From Ahaetulla prasina (taxonomy: Eukaryota; Chordata; Lepidosauria; Squamata; Colubridae): a stretch of DNA of 64,000 nucleotides. This document shows, in pieces, positions 43,318 through 54,939 of the stretch. Positions within the stretch are counted from its first letter, which is position 1. Each line of letters starts with the position of its first letter. Both the position numbers and the translations under genes were made by a program. Below the pieces are notes generated by a model. The model made no database searches. It saw only the letters and a list, made by a program, of their open reading frames with translations, and had not been told where the DNA came from. The DNA lies in NCBI RefSeq assembly GCF_028640845.1, contig NC_080540.1, positions 214,207,800 to 214,271,799 of the forward strand, given 5' to 3'.

Positions 43318-44081
43318 TTTTTTTTGTATCAATTTTTTTATTTTATAAAGAAACATACAGTACAAAATCAATCGTTCAGTGTGTCATCAAGGTACATCTT
43401 CTGTGACTTCTTCTTTTTCTTACTCCTCCAATCTTCATCATTTCTTTATATTTTCAATTCATTTGTTATAACATTCTCCCCACATTATTCATTTATTATA
43501 ACGTTCTCCCCATATTTTTCTTATCAGTAATACATTTAGCTATTATCCCATATATATCTCTTCTGTAACCAATAGTAGAATTGTCCCCACATCTTAAAAA
43601 AATCCAATTCTTCTCTTTCTTTAATTATCAAAGTCAATCTTTTCATTTCTGCACAATCTAATTTTTTTTAATTACTTCCCCCCTGAAGGGATTTTCTCTG
43701 CTTTCCATCTTTGCGCAAATACTATCCTCGCTGCAGTTATTATATGTATAATCAAATATATATTTTCTTTACTAATTTTCTCTGGTAGGATACCCAAAAG
43801 AAACAGCTCTGGTTTTAATTCTATGTGTTGTTGTAACATTTCTTCTAACCAGGTTTTAATTCTAATCCAATAATTTCTCCCTTCTGGGCAAGTCCACCAC
43901 ATATGATAATATGATCCTGGTATCTGATGGCATTTCCAACATTTAGCTGATTTATCTTTAAACATCTTCGCCAACATTTTATATTGGTTCTCTTTATATG
44001 CTGTGGAAATTGTTAATTTGTAATTCCTTTCTCACAGTTGCTGCCATTTATCTAGCTCAATTGAATACCCAAAATTTTTCA
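43318..44081 (-). pseudogene. L1 LINE 3' end with 16-bp target duplication
   Basis: GGACTGATTCAGTTCT lies at 43302-43317 and 44082-44097, the classic L1 signature. The minus strand ends in poly-A (T9 on the plus strand). ORF2 C-terminal residues are clear: KCWKCHQIPGSYYHMWWTC, the Cys/His motif of L1 ORF2, then a tract ELKPELFLLGILPEKISKEN and IIHIITAARIVFAQRWKAEK. The 101-codon frame starts inside the element because the RT and endonuclease are lost by 5' truncation. The clean duplication indicates a fairly young insertion. Confidence 0.9.
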
Positions 44082-44171
44082 GGACTGATTCAGTTCTAAG
44101 CATACATTTAGTATTTTCAGAGAGGAGGGAATTCCCACTATGGGTTTTTTCCCCCCTTACTTTTATAGTCA

Positions 44172-44525
44172 TACATGGTGGCTCAGGGGCTAGGAAGTTG
44201 AGCTTGTCGATCGAAAGGTCGGCAGCTCAGCGGTTCAAATCCCTAGTGCTGCCGTGTAACAGGGTGAGCTCCCATTACTTGTCCCAGCTTCTGCCAACCT
44301 AGCAGTTTCGAAAGCACGTAAAAATGCAAGTAGAAAAAATAGGGACCACCTTTGGTGGGAAGGTAACAGCGTTCCGTGCGCCTTTGGCGTTGAGTCATGC
44401 TGGCCACATGACCACGGAGACGTCTTCGGACAGTGCTGGCTCTTCGGCTTTGAAACGGAGATGAGCACCGGCCCCTAGAGTCAGCAATGACTAGCACGTA
44501 TGTGCAAGGGGAACCTTTACCTTTA
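44172..44525 (+). mobile_element. ACCTTT-tailed SINE, complete, 354 bp
   Basis: TTTATAGTCA is duplicated at 44162-44171 and 44526-44535. The head has GTGGCTCAGGGGCTAGG (A box) and GGTTCAAATCCCTAG (B box); the body has CCCAGCTTCTGCCAACCTAG and GGGACCACCTTTGGTGGG; the end is GGGGAACCTTTACCTTTA. It is the uninterrupted reference for the split copy at 23.2 kb. Confidence 0.92.
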
Positions 44526-44535
44526 TTTATAGTCA

Positions 44536-44792
44536 AAGCTTTTGAGAGAGTGGTAGGTGCAGACTTAAACTTAATTTCAGCTTCTCGGAGTCATTAATGT
44601 GTATCTATTGGCACAGGTCATCTGAAGACATTCATAAAAACCTGGGAAAATGTTCAGGGGTGGGGGCTTTGTATAGGCTTTTAAAGTTTTGGAGGGGAAC
44701 TGATGGACACATTGATGATACCATGATGCCCCACAAGCAGGTAAAAGTAATTGGGGAGTCCTTGATTTGGGGGCTATTTGGTCAGTGAGCCG
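44536..44792. other. Unassigned sequence before the duplication
   Basis: No feature recognised. Confidence 0.35.
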
Positions 44793-45942
44793 AGGTTTGA
44801 AGGTTTTCATCAAAATGAAAAAAAAAAGCGCAACACTGTATTGTCATGAGACAAGCTCCTCCCCTTTCATATGTGCCTGTGATTCCAGGATGCACATACG
44901 ACACATACAAAGCGATGGTCTATTTCTGCTTCCATCATTTGCCCCCTTAGCTCCTTGCTGTCATCTCTGGTGAGGAGGTTCCTGCTGTTTGAAGGCTATA
45001 AAACCTCTTTCTGATTCTGGCAGGAATTCACCCAGCCAATTTCCACTTTTCTGTTGATTTTTGCAGAGTTCTTGAGGATTCAGAAAAGAATTAGAGGCAC
45101 ATGTGGATTCTGAACAATGGGTTCTCCCAGCTTGACCCTTAGAGCATTTTGGACTTTTCCTGTTTTATATTTGTTTCTCATCCTGCTTCCAGAAGAATTC
45201 TGAAGGTCTCACAAAATTGTAAATTGTTGATCGAGTGTACAAAACCTTTGTTTCTAATGAACAAAACAAACTTTACTACAGTCAGACAGTGACCAGTATC
45301 TAATATGAAATGGGCTGTTTTGATTAATTTTAGGAAAACTGCCAAATGGGTAATAGATTATTTCAGGACAATAAAATTAGTTTTTCCCCCCAGCTTCAGC
45401 CTGTAATAGTTCCCTTTGCGCTCAAAACAACCCTTTGCTATTTGGGTTGGCTATATTTTAAGTTCACAGTGTTTTGGATTGAAACGTTCAGACCTAAAAA
45501 AGCAAAGAAAAGGTGAAGTAAGATGGTTAACACAGTCATGGTTTCACTTAACAACGGTTAACACAGTCATGGTTTCACTTAACAACTGCTTCACTTAATG
45601 ACCAAGTTTCCAGGCCCAATAATTGTTGCTAAGTGAGAACTGTCTGAATTACTGTAATGTATTATGTCCTATTTGAGCTGCCTGCTAATTTATTCAGCTT
45701 TCTCTGAATGGTGGATGAATGTTTTTCTTCTCTTGTATGGATTATTATTTGTTTCATAATTTGGAACAACAATAATCTTTGTCTAGTGACAAATTTAGAC
45801 TAAGAGATTTTTAAAGCCAAAAAACATTCTGTTTGATATACAAGTTACATTCTTATTACTTTAAAAATGCTTCGCTCGGTTTGTTTGATGCTACAGGCAG
45901 AATTGTCTGAATCTTATTGCATTTCATTTGCTTTGCAAATCT

Positions 45943-46016
45943 GGATCAATCAGTGCTAGAAATTGCTCATCTAATCAGGAGTGATTACATGAGCAGTTTG
46001 GAGCACTGATTGATCC
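45943..46016. repeat. 34-bp-arm hairpin, 6-nt loop (copy 1)
   Basis: Arms GGATCAATCAGTGCT...TAATC (45943-45976) and its complement (45983-46016) around AGGAGT, with four mismatches. Size and mismatch spacing are those of a microRNA precursor or a tiny MITE; expression cannot be judged. Confidence 0.7.
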
Positions 46017-46276
46017 GGAAAGTGGAAAGTCCTTTTTAGAAGCAAAATTGCTGTAGTATTGCTAAAATTTTACTTCAGCCTTTGAATCCGCTTGACTTGG
46101 TTTACCCATGGAAGCAGAGAAACAGAAATGGGCTTTAAGGAAATGTTGTTTGCCTGTACTTATGCCTACGGATTGACTTATGTACTTATGCCTATGGATA
46201 GTTGAAGTCCCACAGAGGTATAGATGGACTCCTGTTCTGCTTGAGGGAAATCAAATACATTGGGACACATTACATG

Positions 46277-46384
46277 CAGGGGTGGGCTTCAAAAATTTTA
46301 GCAAAGGATTCTCTACCCAGTTGTTGGGTGGGTGTGGCCTAATTGGCCTCCTGCACCACAGTGGGGAGTATTTTTGCCCTCCCC
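46277..46384. mobile_element. Left 108 bp of a hAT-like MITE, cut by the duplication
   Basis: CAGGGGTGGGCTTC followed by the family's TGGGTGGGTGTGGCC. It stops at CCCTCCCC, where copy 2 of the tandem duplication begins. Confidence 0.85.
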
Positions 46385-47976
46385 AGGTTTGAAGGTTTTC
46401 ATCAAAATGAAAAAAAAAAGCGCAACACTGTATTGTCATGAGACAAGCTCCTCCCCTTTCATATGTGCCTGTGATTCCAGGATGCACATACGACACATAC
46501 AAAGCGATGGTCTATTTCTGCTTCCATCATTTGCCCCCTTAGCTCCTTGCTGTCATCTCTGGTGAGGAGGTTCCTGCTGTTTGAAGGCTATAAAACCTCT
46601 TTCTGATTCTGGCAGGAATTCACCCAGCCAATTTCCACTTTTCTGTTGATTTTTGCAGAGTTCTTGAGGATTCAGAAAAGAATTAGAGGCACATGTGGAT
46701 TCTGAACAATGGGTTCTCCCAGCTTGACCCTTAGAGCATTTTGGACTTTTCCTGTTTTATATTTGTTTCTCATCCTGCTTCCAGAAGAATTCTGAAGGTC
46801 TCACAAAATTGTAAATTGTTGATCGAGTGTACAAAACCTTTGTTTCTAATGAACAAAACAAACTTTACTACAGTCAGACAGTGACCAGTATCTAATATGA
46901 AATGGGCTGTTTTGATTAATTTTAGGAAAACTGCCAAATGGGTAATAGATTATTTCAGGACAATAAAATTAGTTTTTCCCCCCAGCTTCAGCCTGTAATA
47001 GTTCCCTTTGCGCTCAAAACAACCCTTTGCTATTTGGGTTGGCTATATTTTAAGTTCACAGTGTTTTGGATTGAAACGTTCAGACCTAAAAAAGCAAAGA
47101 AAAGGTGAAGTAAGATGGTTAACACAGTCATGGTTTCACTTAACAACGGTTAACACAGTCATGGTTTCACTTAACAACTGCTTCACTTAATGACCAAGTT
47201 TCCAGGCCCAATAATTGTTGCTAAGTGAGAACTGTCTGAATTACTGTAATGTATTATGTCCTATTTGAGCTGCCTGCTAATTTATTCAGCTTTCTCTGAA
47301 TGGTGGATGAATGTTTTTCTTCTCTTGTATGGATTATTATTTGTTTCATAATTTGGAACAACAATAATCTTTGTCTAGTGACAAATTTAGACTAAGAGAT
47401 TTTTAAAGCCAAAAAACATTCTGTTTGATATACAAGTTACATTCTTATTACTTTAAAAATGCTTCGCTCGGTTTGTTTGATGCTACAGGCAGAATTGTCT
47501 GAATCTTATTGCATTTCATTTGCTTTGCAAATCTGGATCAATCAGTGCTAGAAATTGCTCATCTAATCAGGAGTGATTACATGAGCAGTTTGGAGCACTG
47601 ATTGATCCGGAAAGTGGAAAGTCCTTTTTAGAAGCAAAATTGCTGTAGTATTGCTAAAATTTTACTTCAGCCTTTGAATCCGCTTGACTTGGTTTACCCA
47701 TGGAAGCAGAGAAACAGAAATGGGCTTTAAGGAAATGTTGTTTGCCTGTACTTATGCCTACGGATTGACTTATGTACTTATGCCTATGGATAGTTGAAGT
47801 CCCACAGAGGTATAGATGGACTCCTGTTCTGCTTGAGGGAAATCAAATACATTGGGACACATTACATGCAGGGGTGGGCTTCAAAAATTTTAGCAAAGGA
47901 TTCTCTACCCAGTTGTTGGGTGGGTGTGGCCTAATTGGCCTCCTGCACCACAGTGGGGAGTATTTTTGCCCTCCCC
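46385..47976. repeat. Tandem duplication, copy 2 (1,592 bp)
   Basis: Second copy of the 44.8-kb unit. Its right end runs on into the intact hAT-like element, so this copy keeps the ancestral right junction and copy 1 keeps the ancestral left junction. Confidence 0.95.
47535..47608. repeat. 34-bp-arm hairpin (copy 2)
   Basis: Identical to the 45943-46016 hairpin. Confidence 0.7.
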
Positions 47977-48282
47977 AGGTTCCGAAGGCTTTCCTCGAGC
48001 CTCCTGGAGAGCGAAAACGGCCTCCCTAAGCTCCGGATGCCCTCTGGAGGCTGGAAAAGGGCCCGTTTCTGGCCTTCCCGAACTTCCAGTATGCCCATTT
48101 TTTGCCCTCCCCAAGCCTCCATACGCGTCTGCCTTTACCTGCATCTAAAACAGGCCCTGTGAGGAGTCCTGAGAAGGGTGGGTGGGGCCAGCCAGGAGTG
48201 GGATTTGGGGGTTCTCCGAACTGCACAAAATCTTAGCTAGAGGTTCTCCTGAACCCATGCGAACCTCCAGCAACCCACCCCT
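47869..48282. mobile_element. hAT-like MITE, about 414 bp (GGGCTTC family)
   Basis: CAGGGGTGGGCTTCAAAAAT at the left and CAGCAACCCACCCCT at the right. The interior TTTCCTCGAGCCTCC matches the 36.8-kb element. I see no convincing 8-bp duplication (ATTACATG against AAAAATGT). Confidence 0.75.
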
Positions 48283-48289
48283 AAAAATG

Positions 48290-49150
48290 TGTAAAGGTTT
48301 TTTTTAAAACTTAGAGATTTATTGAAATATGCAATGTCTAAACATTTGCATGCAACTACACCAGCATGTGTTTTACATTCTTCAAAGTGACTTTGCAAGC
48401 TACAATTTCCCAAGGTCACTTTGATGAAGAAGCGTCCTACATTTTATATAGTTATGGATATATTTTGCCATTATTTGTTGTCAGTAAACACATTTTCCCC
48501 TGTATTTTCCACAGAGGAACAAAAAAGAAATAAAGGTTTGCAGATGATATGTGATCCTCACTTTTTCATATTCCGTTTGACGGGACACAGTAGCATGTCA
48601 TAGTGAATTTCCAAAATATGCATATGTATTAGTGTAACCTAACTATCACATACCTCACGGCTCATTGAAGTGTCAGAAGAATTGCTCATTTTGTGGAAAG
48701 CAAAATAAGTTTTGAAATCACAATTGTGACAGGTTTTATTTTAAAGGTCTAACAGCGAGAAACTAAAACAACACATAAAAAGTCTTAGAACTAGGAGGAT
48801 CTGAAAGAAAGTAATGTTTTATCCAAGGGCACACTCCCAAACATTGAAGTAATAGCCAATGGTCTCTTACAGTTGTGGTTGCCACTTATATATTTTGATT
48901 TAATTTCATTTAAAATACTTGTAGTATTTTTTTTTTGTTGCCAATCATGTACCTAATAGTTCCCAATCATGTACACAATAGTTAAGAAAACCATCTTCTT
49001 CTGTGAGATAGTCAGGATGTTATAGGCGTAGCTGGTAATTGTCCATGGGAGAACTTACAATTGCATCACAGTAAGGATGGTTGATTTTGGCCCTATCATT
49101 TTATAAATAAAAATCCTAAATTCTCTCTTCGAATTCAATTACAGTTTTGC
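48290..49150. other. Unassigned sequence
   Basis: No gene or repeat recognised. Confidence 0.35.
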
Positions 49151-49162
49151 ATAGGCCAAAAG

Positions 49163-49435
49163 CAGAGGTGGGTTTCAGCAGGTTCTGACCAGTTCTGGAG
49201 AACCAGTAGTGGAAATTTTGAGTAGATCAGAGAACTGGTAGTAAAAATTCTGACTGGCCCCACCCCCATCTATTCTCTGCCTCCAGACTCCCAGATTGGG
49301 AAGAAATGGGGATCCCTGGAGTGAGGAGGGAATGGAGATTTTATAGTATCCTTCCTCTGCCACGCCCACCAAGCCACGCCCACCAAGCCACACCCACAGC
49401 ACCAGTAGTAAAAGAAATTTGAAAACCCACCGCTG
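49163..49435. mobile_element. hAT-like MITE, 273 bp, inverted orientation
   Basis: Starts CAGAGGTGGGTTTCAGC and ends AAAACCCACCGCTG. GCCAAAAG is duplicated at 49155-49162 and 49436-49443. The interior is the complement of the 60.6-kb element, with GCCACGCCCACCAAGCCACG. Confidence 0.9.
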
Positions 49436-52400
49436 GCCAAAAGACATTATTCCCTGGAGTTAGATGCCATAATACTTTAGATCGAAAGCAATGAGGAAAA
49501 CCTATCCTCATTGAGATGAGATTAACCAGAGATTTGTCCCTAAGGTTTTAGGATTTGTTTCAGTCAAAACCTGAGGCGGCAAAATCTAAAGTAGGCTTGT
49601 ATATACCATATATAATAATATACCATATATAATAATCACATGCGTTTCTGCTCAAATCAATAGAATCAGTTCTACTGATCAGTAAATCCATGTATTGCTA
49701 CACCGGCCATTGTACCACCTATGATGCCTGGCACTCATAATCTCAATCAACATAAAGATTTGTGGGTCTTTCCTGATCAAGAAATTTTAACTGTCCTTCT
49801 GCAAGGCTTAACTTAAACCACCATTGCACATGTCACCAAGTTTCTTGCAATAACTATGACTTGTAAACACCAGGAAATATCTTCATCTCAGTATTAATTG
49901 TTTCATTTTTGTCCCATACTTTAAATGTGTGCTTTGTTGTTATTTTTGTTTTTTAAATTCAACACTTGTGTTTTACTGGTCTGAAACTGTAAATAAATGC
50001 AGTTCAAAAAAAAAAAATAGCCACGGACAGTATTTTTGTAGCTAAAGGCCATACTGGTTTTTTTTTTTATGCTATTTTGACTATGTCAAGGACAGATATC
50101 GTATAAAGGAACTTATTGTAACCACTAGAAGAAACTAGGTAAAATGTATAACCTTTTTTTTTTTGGAAAAAAAAATAGGCATGTCAACCTTATCAGAGCT
50201 TTAACACCGCTATCTTAATATTTCTTTGTTTTCCAAACCTCAGAAAATCTGGCCCCCATTAGTCACCAATCACCAGATTTCAAGGGCATATTCTTATAGG
50301 CATATGAGGCTACACAGAAAGTGACTTGGAACCTAAGAAGACCATAGAATTATCTACTTTGAGTTTATGATTTGGAATAACAAAACTAGAATATTCAATT
50401 ATACTTATAAATAAAAGAAGGGGGGGAAAAAACCATTAAAAGGTTCCCATGGAAAGTTTTTGACTTCAGCTAACAAAATGTTTATAAATAAACCTGAATC
50501 TAAAAGATAAGGTTAGGTCAGAATATATAAGCAAGCCCTGTGAAATGATTTCTCCTCTCCCCCCGCCAACCCTTCAACAGCATCTCTCATCCCATAGGAC
50601 AAATTGCTTTTAAGAGGCCTCTCTCTTTCTAGTTTGGTGTAGGGCATATGGTATGCCTGCATTTGGGAATAGGGGAGAAAATGAGATTCTGCTTTATACT
50701 GTTGTGCATGAACATATGTGCAGAGACTAAGAGGTCCTTCTGGCTTTTCCATTTGTGTCAGTTGAATAATGACTGTGGAATGATATTTAATAAATTAGTA
50801 ATTCATCTGAGAAGCAATATTTAAAAGGAGCAGGAAGATGGGGGACTTGCCATGAAGCTTTTCTCCCCAAATTTATGGGATTCACTTAAAACAAAAGTAG
50901 CCCAGATCAAACATGGAAATCAGCGGAGAAGCAAAAGGATGAAGTCTGGGTTAGCACGTGCTATATTCTATGCACCTAAACTGCAATGATCTGTTTTTGA
51001 GTTACACGTCTGTTTTTTTCTCGTACATCGTTGGACCTTGTTTCTGCTTTTTAAAGCACAATTTTACAAGTAGTTTTTGGTGTTCGGCATGAAGGCTAAT
51101 CAAGGAGAAATTTAAGAGAAAAGAGCATTCTGTAGCAGCAGTATTCATTTTCTTTTTAGCGGTGCTGGTTTATAGCCATAATCCATAAGCCCTCTTTTAA
51201 ATGCAAAGGAACCAGTCAAGCAAACTGTGTATTTCCAGAGGGGCAGTTCTTAAGGGAAAATGAGTGTGTGTGTGTATATTCTGACGCCTGGATTTCTGTC
51301 GGTTCCAGTTCAGCTCATTGATTTTCTTTGGTAAAGTCTATGAGGTCTTGCAAAAGAATCTTTTTTTTTCCAAAGGATCTTGCAATGAAAGCCAAAATAT
51401 GTCAGAATTGTGTCTGCTAATTCCTAAATTACAATATTTGGCAAGAAGTAGGAAAACCAATACTACCAATATTTGGGAAACTAGCCTGAGGCCTATTGCC
51501 AAACATGAATCTTGTAGTTCTGAGAGGGCCAATTGCTTGCCACTTAGGTAACCCTTCACATCCGATTAGTGTAAACAGGGCCTGGGTTTTGTTTTCAGTT
51601 ATTAGGAACATGTGTGTTTTCATCTTTCATTTATATAAATAGGCTGGACCTGGACATTCTTAATGGTTAACGAGCTGCTGAGAGATCCTTCTTCTCTGTC
51701 AACCTAATAAGAGCTTTCAGAATCATCTCTGAAGAAAATGGACACCACACCAGGTCATTTAATGAAACTCCACATCTCTCTGTGGGTCTTGTTCTTCCAA
51801 TTATGGTACATCTACAGTTATTCAATAAGAGAGGAAAAGGGAGGAAGATAAGTAAATTCCATTAGACTTTGTTTTAATTGGGCGAGTGCTTAACTAAATG
51901 TCAGGTTATAATGGGACACTAATGAGGTCAATATCAGAAAACATAAATAGAATGGAAACAGTAAATCACTTTTTCAACCACAAAATAAGGGGTCCACCTC
52001 CTTTGGGGCTAGAAAGCAGGGTGGAATTTGAGAACATATTGTAGATGCTCTCAGACTATCTGCCAGGGAGCGTGTCCATTTACAAAAATGGCCATCATGA
52101 AGGAGATAAACCAATTCCAAATCCTCAGAATATCCCATTGCTGGCTTTTTTTTTTTTAACTTAGTAGCCCCCTTTTTATTATACCCTTGCTCTCTTAAGA
52201 AAAGAAGAAAAATAAGCCATCGGAGCCCATTTAGGACCCAGAGGCATTATGGCAAATAAAAATAGAGGTTTATGTTTTGCTTTGTCATCAGCCAGTTGCC
52301 AACTTTATATGTGTATGCGCATCTGTATTTATGTCGAAATAGGTTGGGCTGGAAGTCAACTGTATCTTTTCTCAGGTTTAATATAATTCAGTGAGAACAA

Positions 52401-52721
52401 CTGGTACTTGTTTGCTCTGAATGCAGATATATGGAATGTCTGGATGCACCCATTTAACTTGTTCATTTACAGCTACATAATCAAATATTGAGAGACATTG
52501 AGAGAATGCTTATGGAAGAAGTTGCTGGTTGCGGTATCTGCTCCACAGAGGCACTAGAACTTCCTGGTAGAGCAGGAGAGGCAGATACACCCATATATAC
52601 ACACACAGCTTTGGATCTGGGACTACCAGATGGCTAAAGCTATGAGGCTAGTTGTCTACCAAAACTACTTTCTTCCCCAAGCCCATCCTCATCCTACCTC
52701 AAGGTAGAAAATCCATCAAAC

Positions 52722-52746
52722 GCTCTTCTTAAGTCTTAAGAAGAGC
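52722..52746. repeat. Perfect 12-bp inverted repeat
   Basis: GCTCTTCTTAAG, one T, CTTAAGAAGAGC. No mismatch. Confidence 0.9.
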
Positions 52747-52806
52747 ACCACTTCCTAACCTCATTACTGATAGAGGTAATATATAGGGCAAATAATTCTG
52801 ATGTGC

Positions 52807-52840
52807 GTTTTGTGCCACCTCACAAGAGGTGGCACAAAAC
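52807..52840. repeat. Perfect 15-bp inverted repeat, 4-nt loop
   Basis: GTTTTGTGCCACCTC, ACAA, then the exact complement. It is 61 bp downstream of the previous hairpin. No T run follows, so it is not a terminator-like signal. Confidence 0.9.
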
Positions 52841-54353
52841 TTCCTCTTCCTTACAAGAGAAAGTTATATTTACCTGGCTGTCCAGAGGTGCCATGAATGC
52901 ATCCAAAGCCCTAGCAACTCAGGGACCTCAAAAGATGAGAAAAGGACCTCAAAAGGTGGACCTATGTGGAGAAGAAGAAAAAAACCCACACAGAGAGAAG
53001 AAATGAAAACAGAAACTGAATTTGTTTGCAATATGAGAATGTCTTCAGCCATCTTTGTTTTATTGGTGCTGGATGGAGGAAAAGGAGTTGGCAGATTACA
53101 GTATATTCTAAGATTTATCCTAGAGTTGTTGGGAGCACCGAGGGGCTCAATCTCTCTACTAAAAACATGGACCTTTTTAAATGGTGCTACAATGTGATGG
53201 AGGCCATTTGTGACAGGCTAAGTTGTAAATCTTTGTAGATCTTTAGTAATTTCTGAAGAACTAATAATTGTGTATCAGTGTAAGATAATTGCATGTCATT
53301 ATATTAATTTATTGGTCACTACCAATAAACCACTAAAGAATATTTTTTTCCATATTTCAGCATTTTTAAAGGTCATATATTGATTATCTTCAGAAATTTT
53401 GAGAACATTGACAATAGGTTACAGGGAGTTGGGTGGCTTATATGTTTAATAAATTATTAACTGTTAATAACTGCATAGTTAGAGAAAAATGCTATAATAT
53501 ACAGTAGGCCTTTTTATCCTCTGAATTTACTTTTTCTTTTTCACTTATACTGTTTTGCACTCTGCTTGACCTCTACCACTTCAAACCAGAGGAGATTTGA
53601 ATGATGAAATGTACCTCCCCACATTCAAAAAAAATCATATCATTACCTTGAAAATAGAACATGTGATGTCAGGTAGAAAAAAAATCTAGCTTAATGTTTT
53701 GCTGGAAGTGCTAATGGATTTTGCTTGTGTTTTGATTTCTTTTGACAAGCAGTTGTGTCCAAAGACAGGTTTAAAGGGATTCTGCCTTTAGACATTAAGA
53801 CAGCATGAAACAATTTAGTTTGTAGTTTCATTCCTATGATGTAACTGTACCAAGGAGACCTCAAAAGGATTTAATGTCATCCTTGAGGTCCTTTTTATTT
53901 AATGAAAATGATTTATATGCTGATGAAACAAAATGTGAAACCATGTTATTAATTGCTATTCTAAACATCCAAGGACTGTTATAACAAGTGTTGAAGAGCT
54001 TTTAAGTTTGATAGGCTTCTACACATTTGTTGTTGGTATAATCTTTCTACTCATGAATATATTATTACAGTTGTAGCTAATCTCATTGATTTATTCTGTT
54101 AACAGATAATACAGTGATTAAAAAAAAGTAAGAATGAAGGTTGTCTCTATCCGTGCTATAAAGTTAAAGCTTATGTGTTAACACATCAATTCTCTAACTA
54201 TGACTTATGACCCTAAGACATCTCAAGCAACCAGGAAGAGTGGATTTATTTTAAAAAAGATCATCCACTGATGGCAAAATTGGAGAGCTGTCAAAACCCT
54301 CTTACTGCTTTTCCTAGCAAGGCAAGGAACAAACCATCCAGAAGGTTCTAAGT

Positions 54354-54488
54354 CAGGGTTATCAAACTCCCAGCCCATGGGACAGATGAGTCACATGCTG
54401 GCCACGCCCACACCCGGATTAGCGAAGGGGGAAAAAGTCCCCATATGTCACATGATGTCGCTGGGATGATGTGAATTTGACACCCCTG
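54354..54488. mobile_element. Short hAT-like MITE, 135 bp
   Basis: Starts CAGGGTTATCAAACTCCC and ends AATTTGACACCCCTG. TTCTAAGT is duplicated at 54346-54353 and 54489-54496. The interior GGCCACGCCCACACCCGG matches the 41.6-kb copy. Confidence 0.88.
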
Positions 54489-54766
54489 TTCTAAGTGATG
54501 GCTAGATCAGCAGATCAAGCCATTGGTCCTCACAGCAGTCGTACGTATTTTTTTGTTTTTTGTTTTCTTCACTGAAGGAAAGGTTTCACAAATCCAGTCA
54601 TAATTTCAAACGGTTGTATGGCCATAGAGTTTAGGAACTATCTTAATAATGGTGTTGTGCAGCAGCAGAAATGTTTTTGAAATTGGTATTTTTTTTTATT
54701 TATATGTGTCAGTGTTTTAGGCACAGCCCAGATTGGGAAAAAGAAGTGCCACAGAGAAATATAAGA

Positions 54767-54935
54767 GTCAGTTTGGTATAGTAGCTAAGGCACCAGGCTG
54801 GAAACTGGGAGATTGTGAGTTCTAGTGTTCTGTTAGATATGAAGGCACCTAGGTAACTTTGGGCCAATCTCTCTCAGTCCTAGGAAGAAGGGGCATGCAT
54901 AAGTGCATAACATACCTATCGTCCCTGTCATTGTA
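54767..54935 (+). mobile_element. CORE-SINE (MIR-like), worn
   Basis: CAGTTTGGTATAGTAGCTAA (A box), GAGTTCTAGTGTTC (B box, changed) and AACTTTGGGCCAATCTCTCT (core). Confidence 0.7.
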
Positions 54936-54939
54936 TTTT

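Larger units (their letters stand above)
44793..46384. repeat. Tandem duplication, copy 1 (1,592 bp)
   Basis: Every stretch I compared is identical to copy 2 at an offset of exactly 1,592, including a 10-base A run. AGGTT occurs at both joins and at the end of copy 2 (44793, 46385, 47977), a 5-bp microhomology. Contents: a 31-bp tandem pair GGTTAACACAGTCATGGTTT... (45525-45586) within a family P fragment, an imperfect 34-bp hairpin, and the left 108 bp of a hAT-like element. No gene. Confidence 0.95.
49444..54345. other. Unassigned 4.9 kb, no gene, few repeats
   Basis: The longest stretch here without a mobile element I can name. Poly-A and poly-T runs occur at 50009, 50059, 50155 and 52147. 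Two perfect hairpins lie at 52722-52746 and 52807-52840. ORFs up to 122 codons (52829 on) carry no domain. Blocks such as 51840-51960 (TTTGTTTTAATTGGGC, CACTAATGAGGTCAATA) look like regulatory DNA, without proof. Confidence 0.45.

Noticed and set aside
47008..47190. Paralogous pair of small genes with 45416-45598 (and 46180 with 47772)
   Set aside because: The identical ORFs come from the tandem duplication and show no domain or codon constraint.
52829..53197. 122-codon plus ORF as a host exon
   Set aside because: Begins in a hairpin, has no domain, and I see no splice sites that would frame it.
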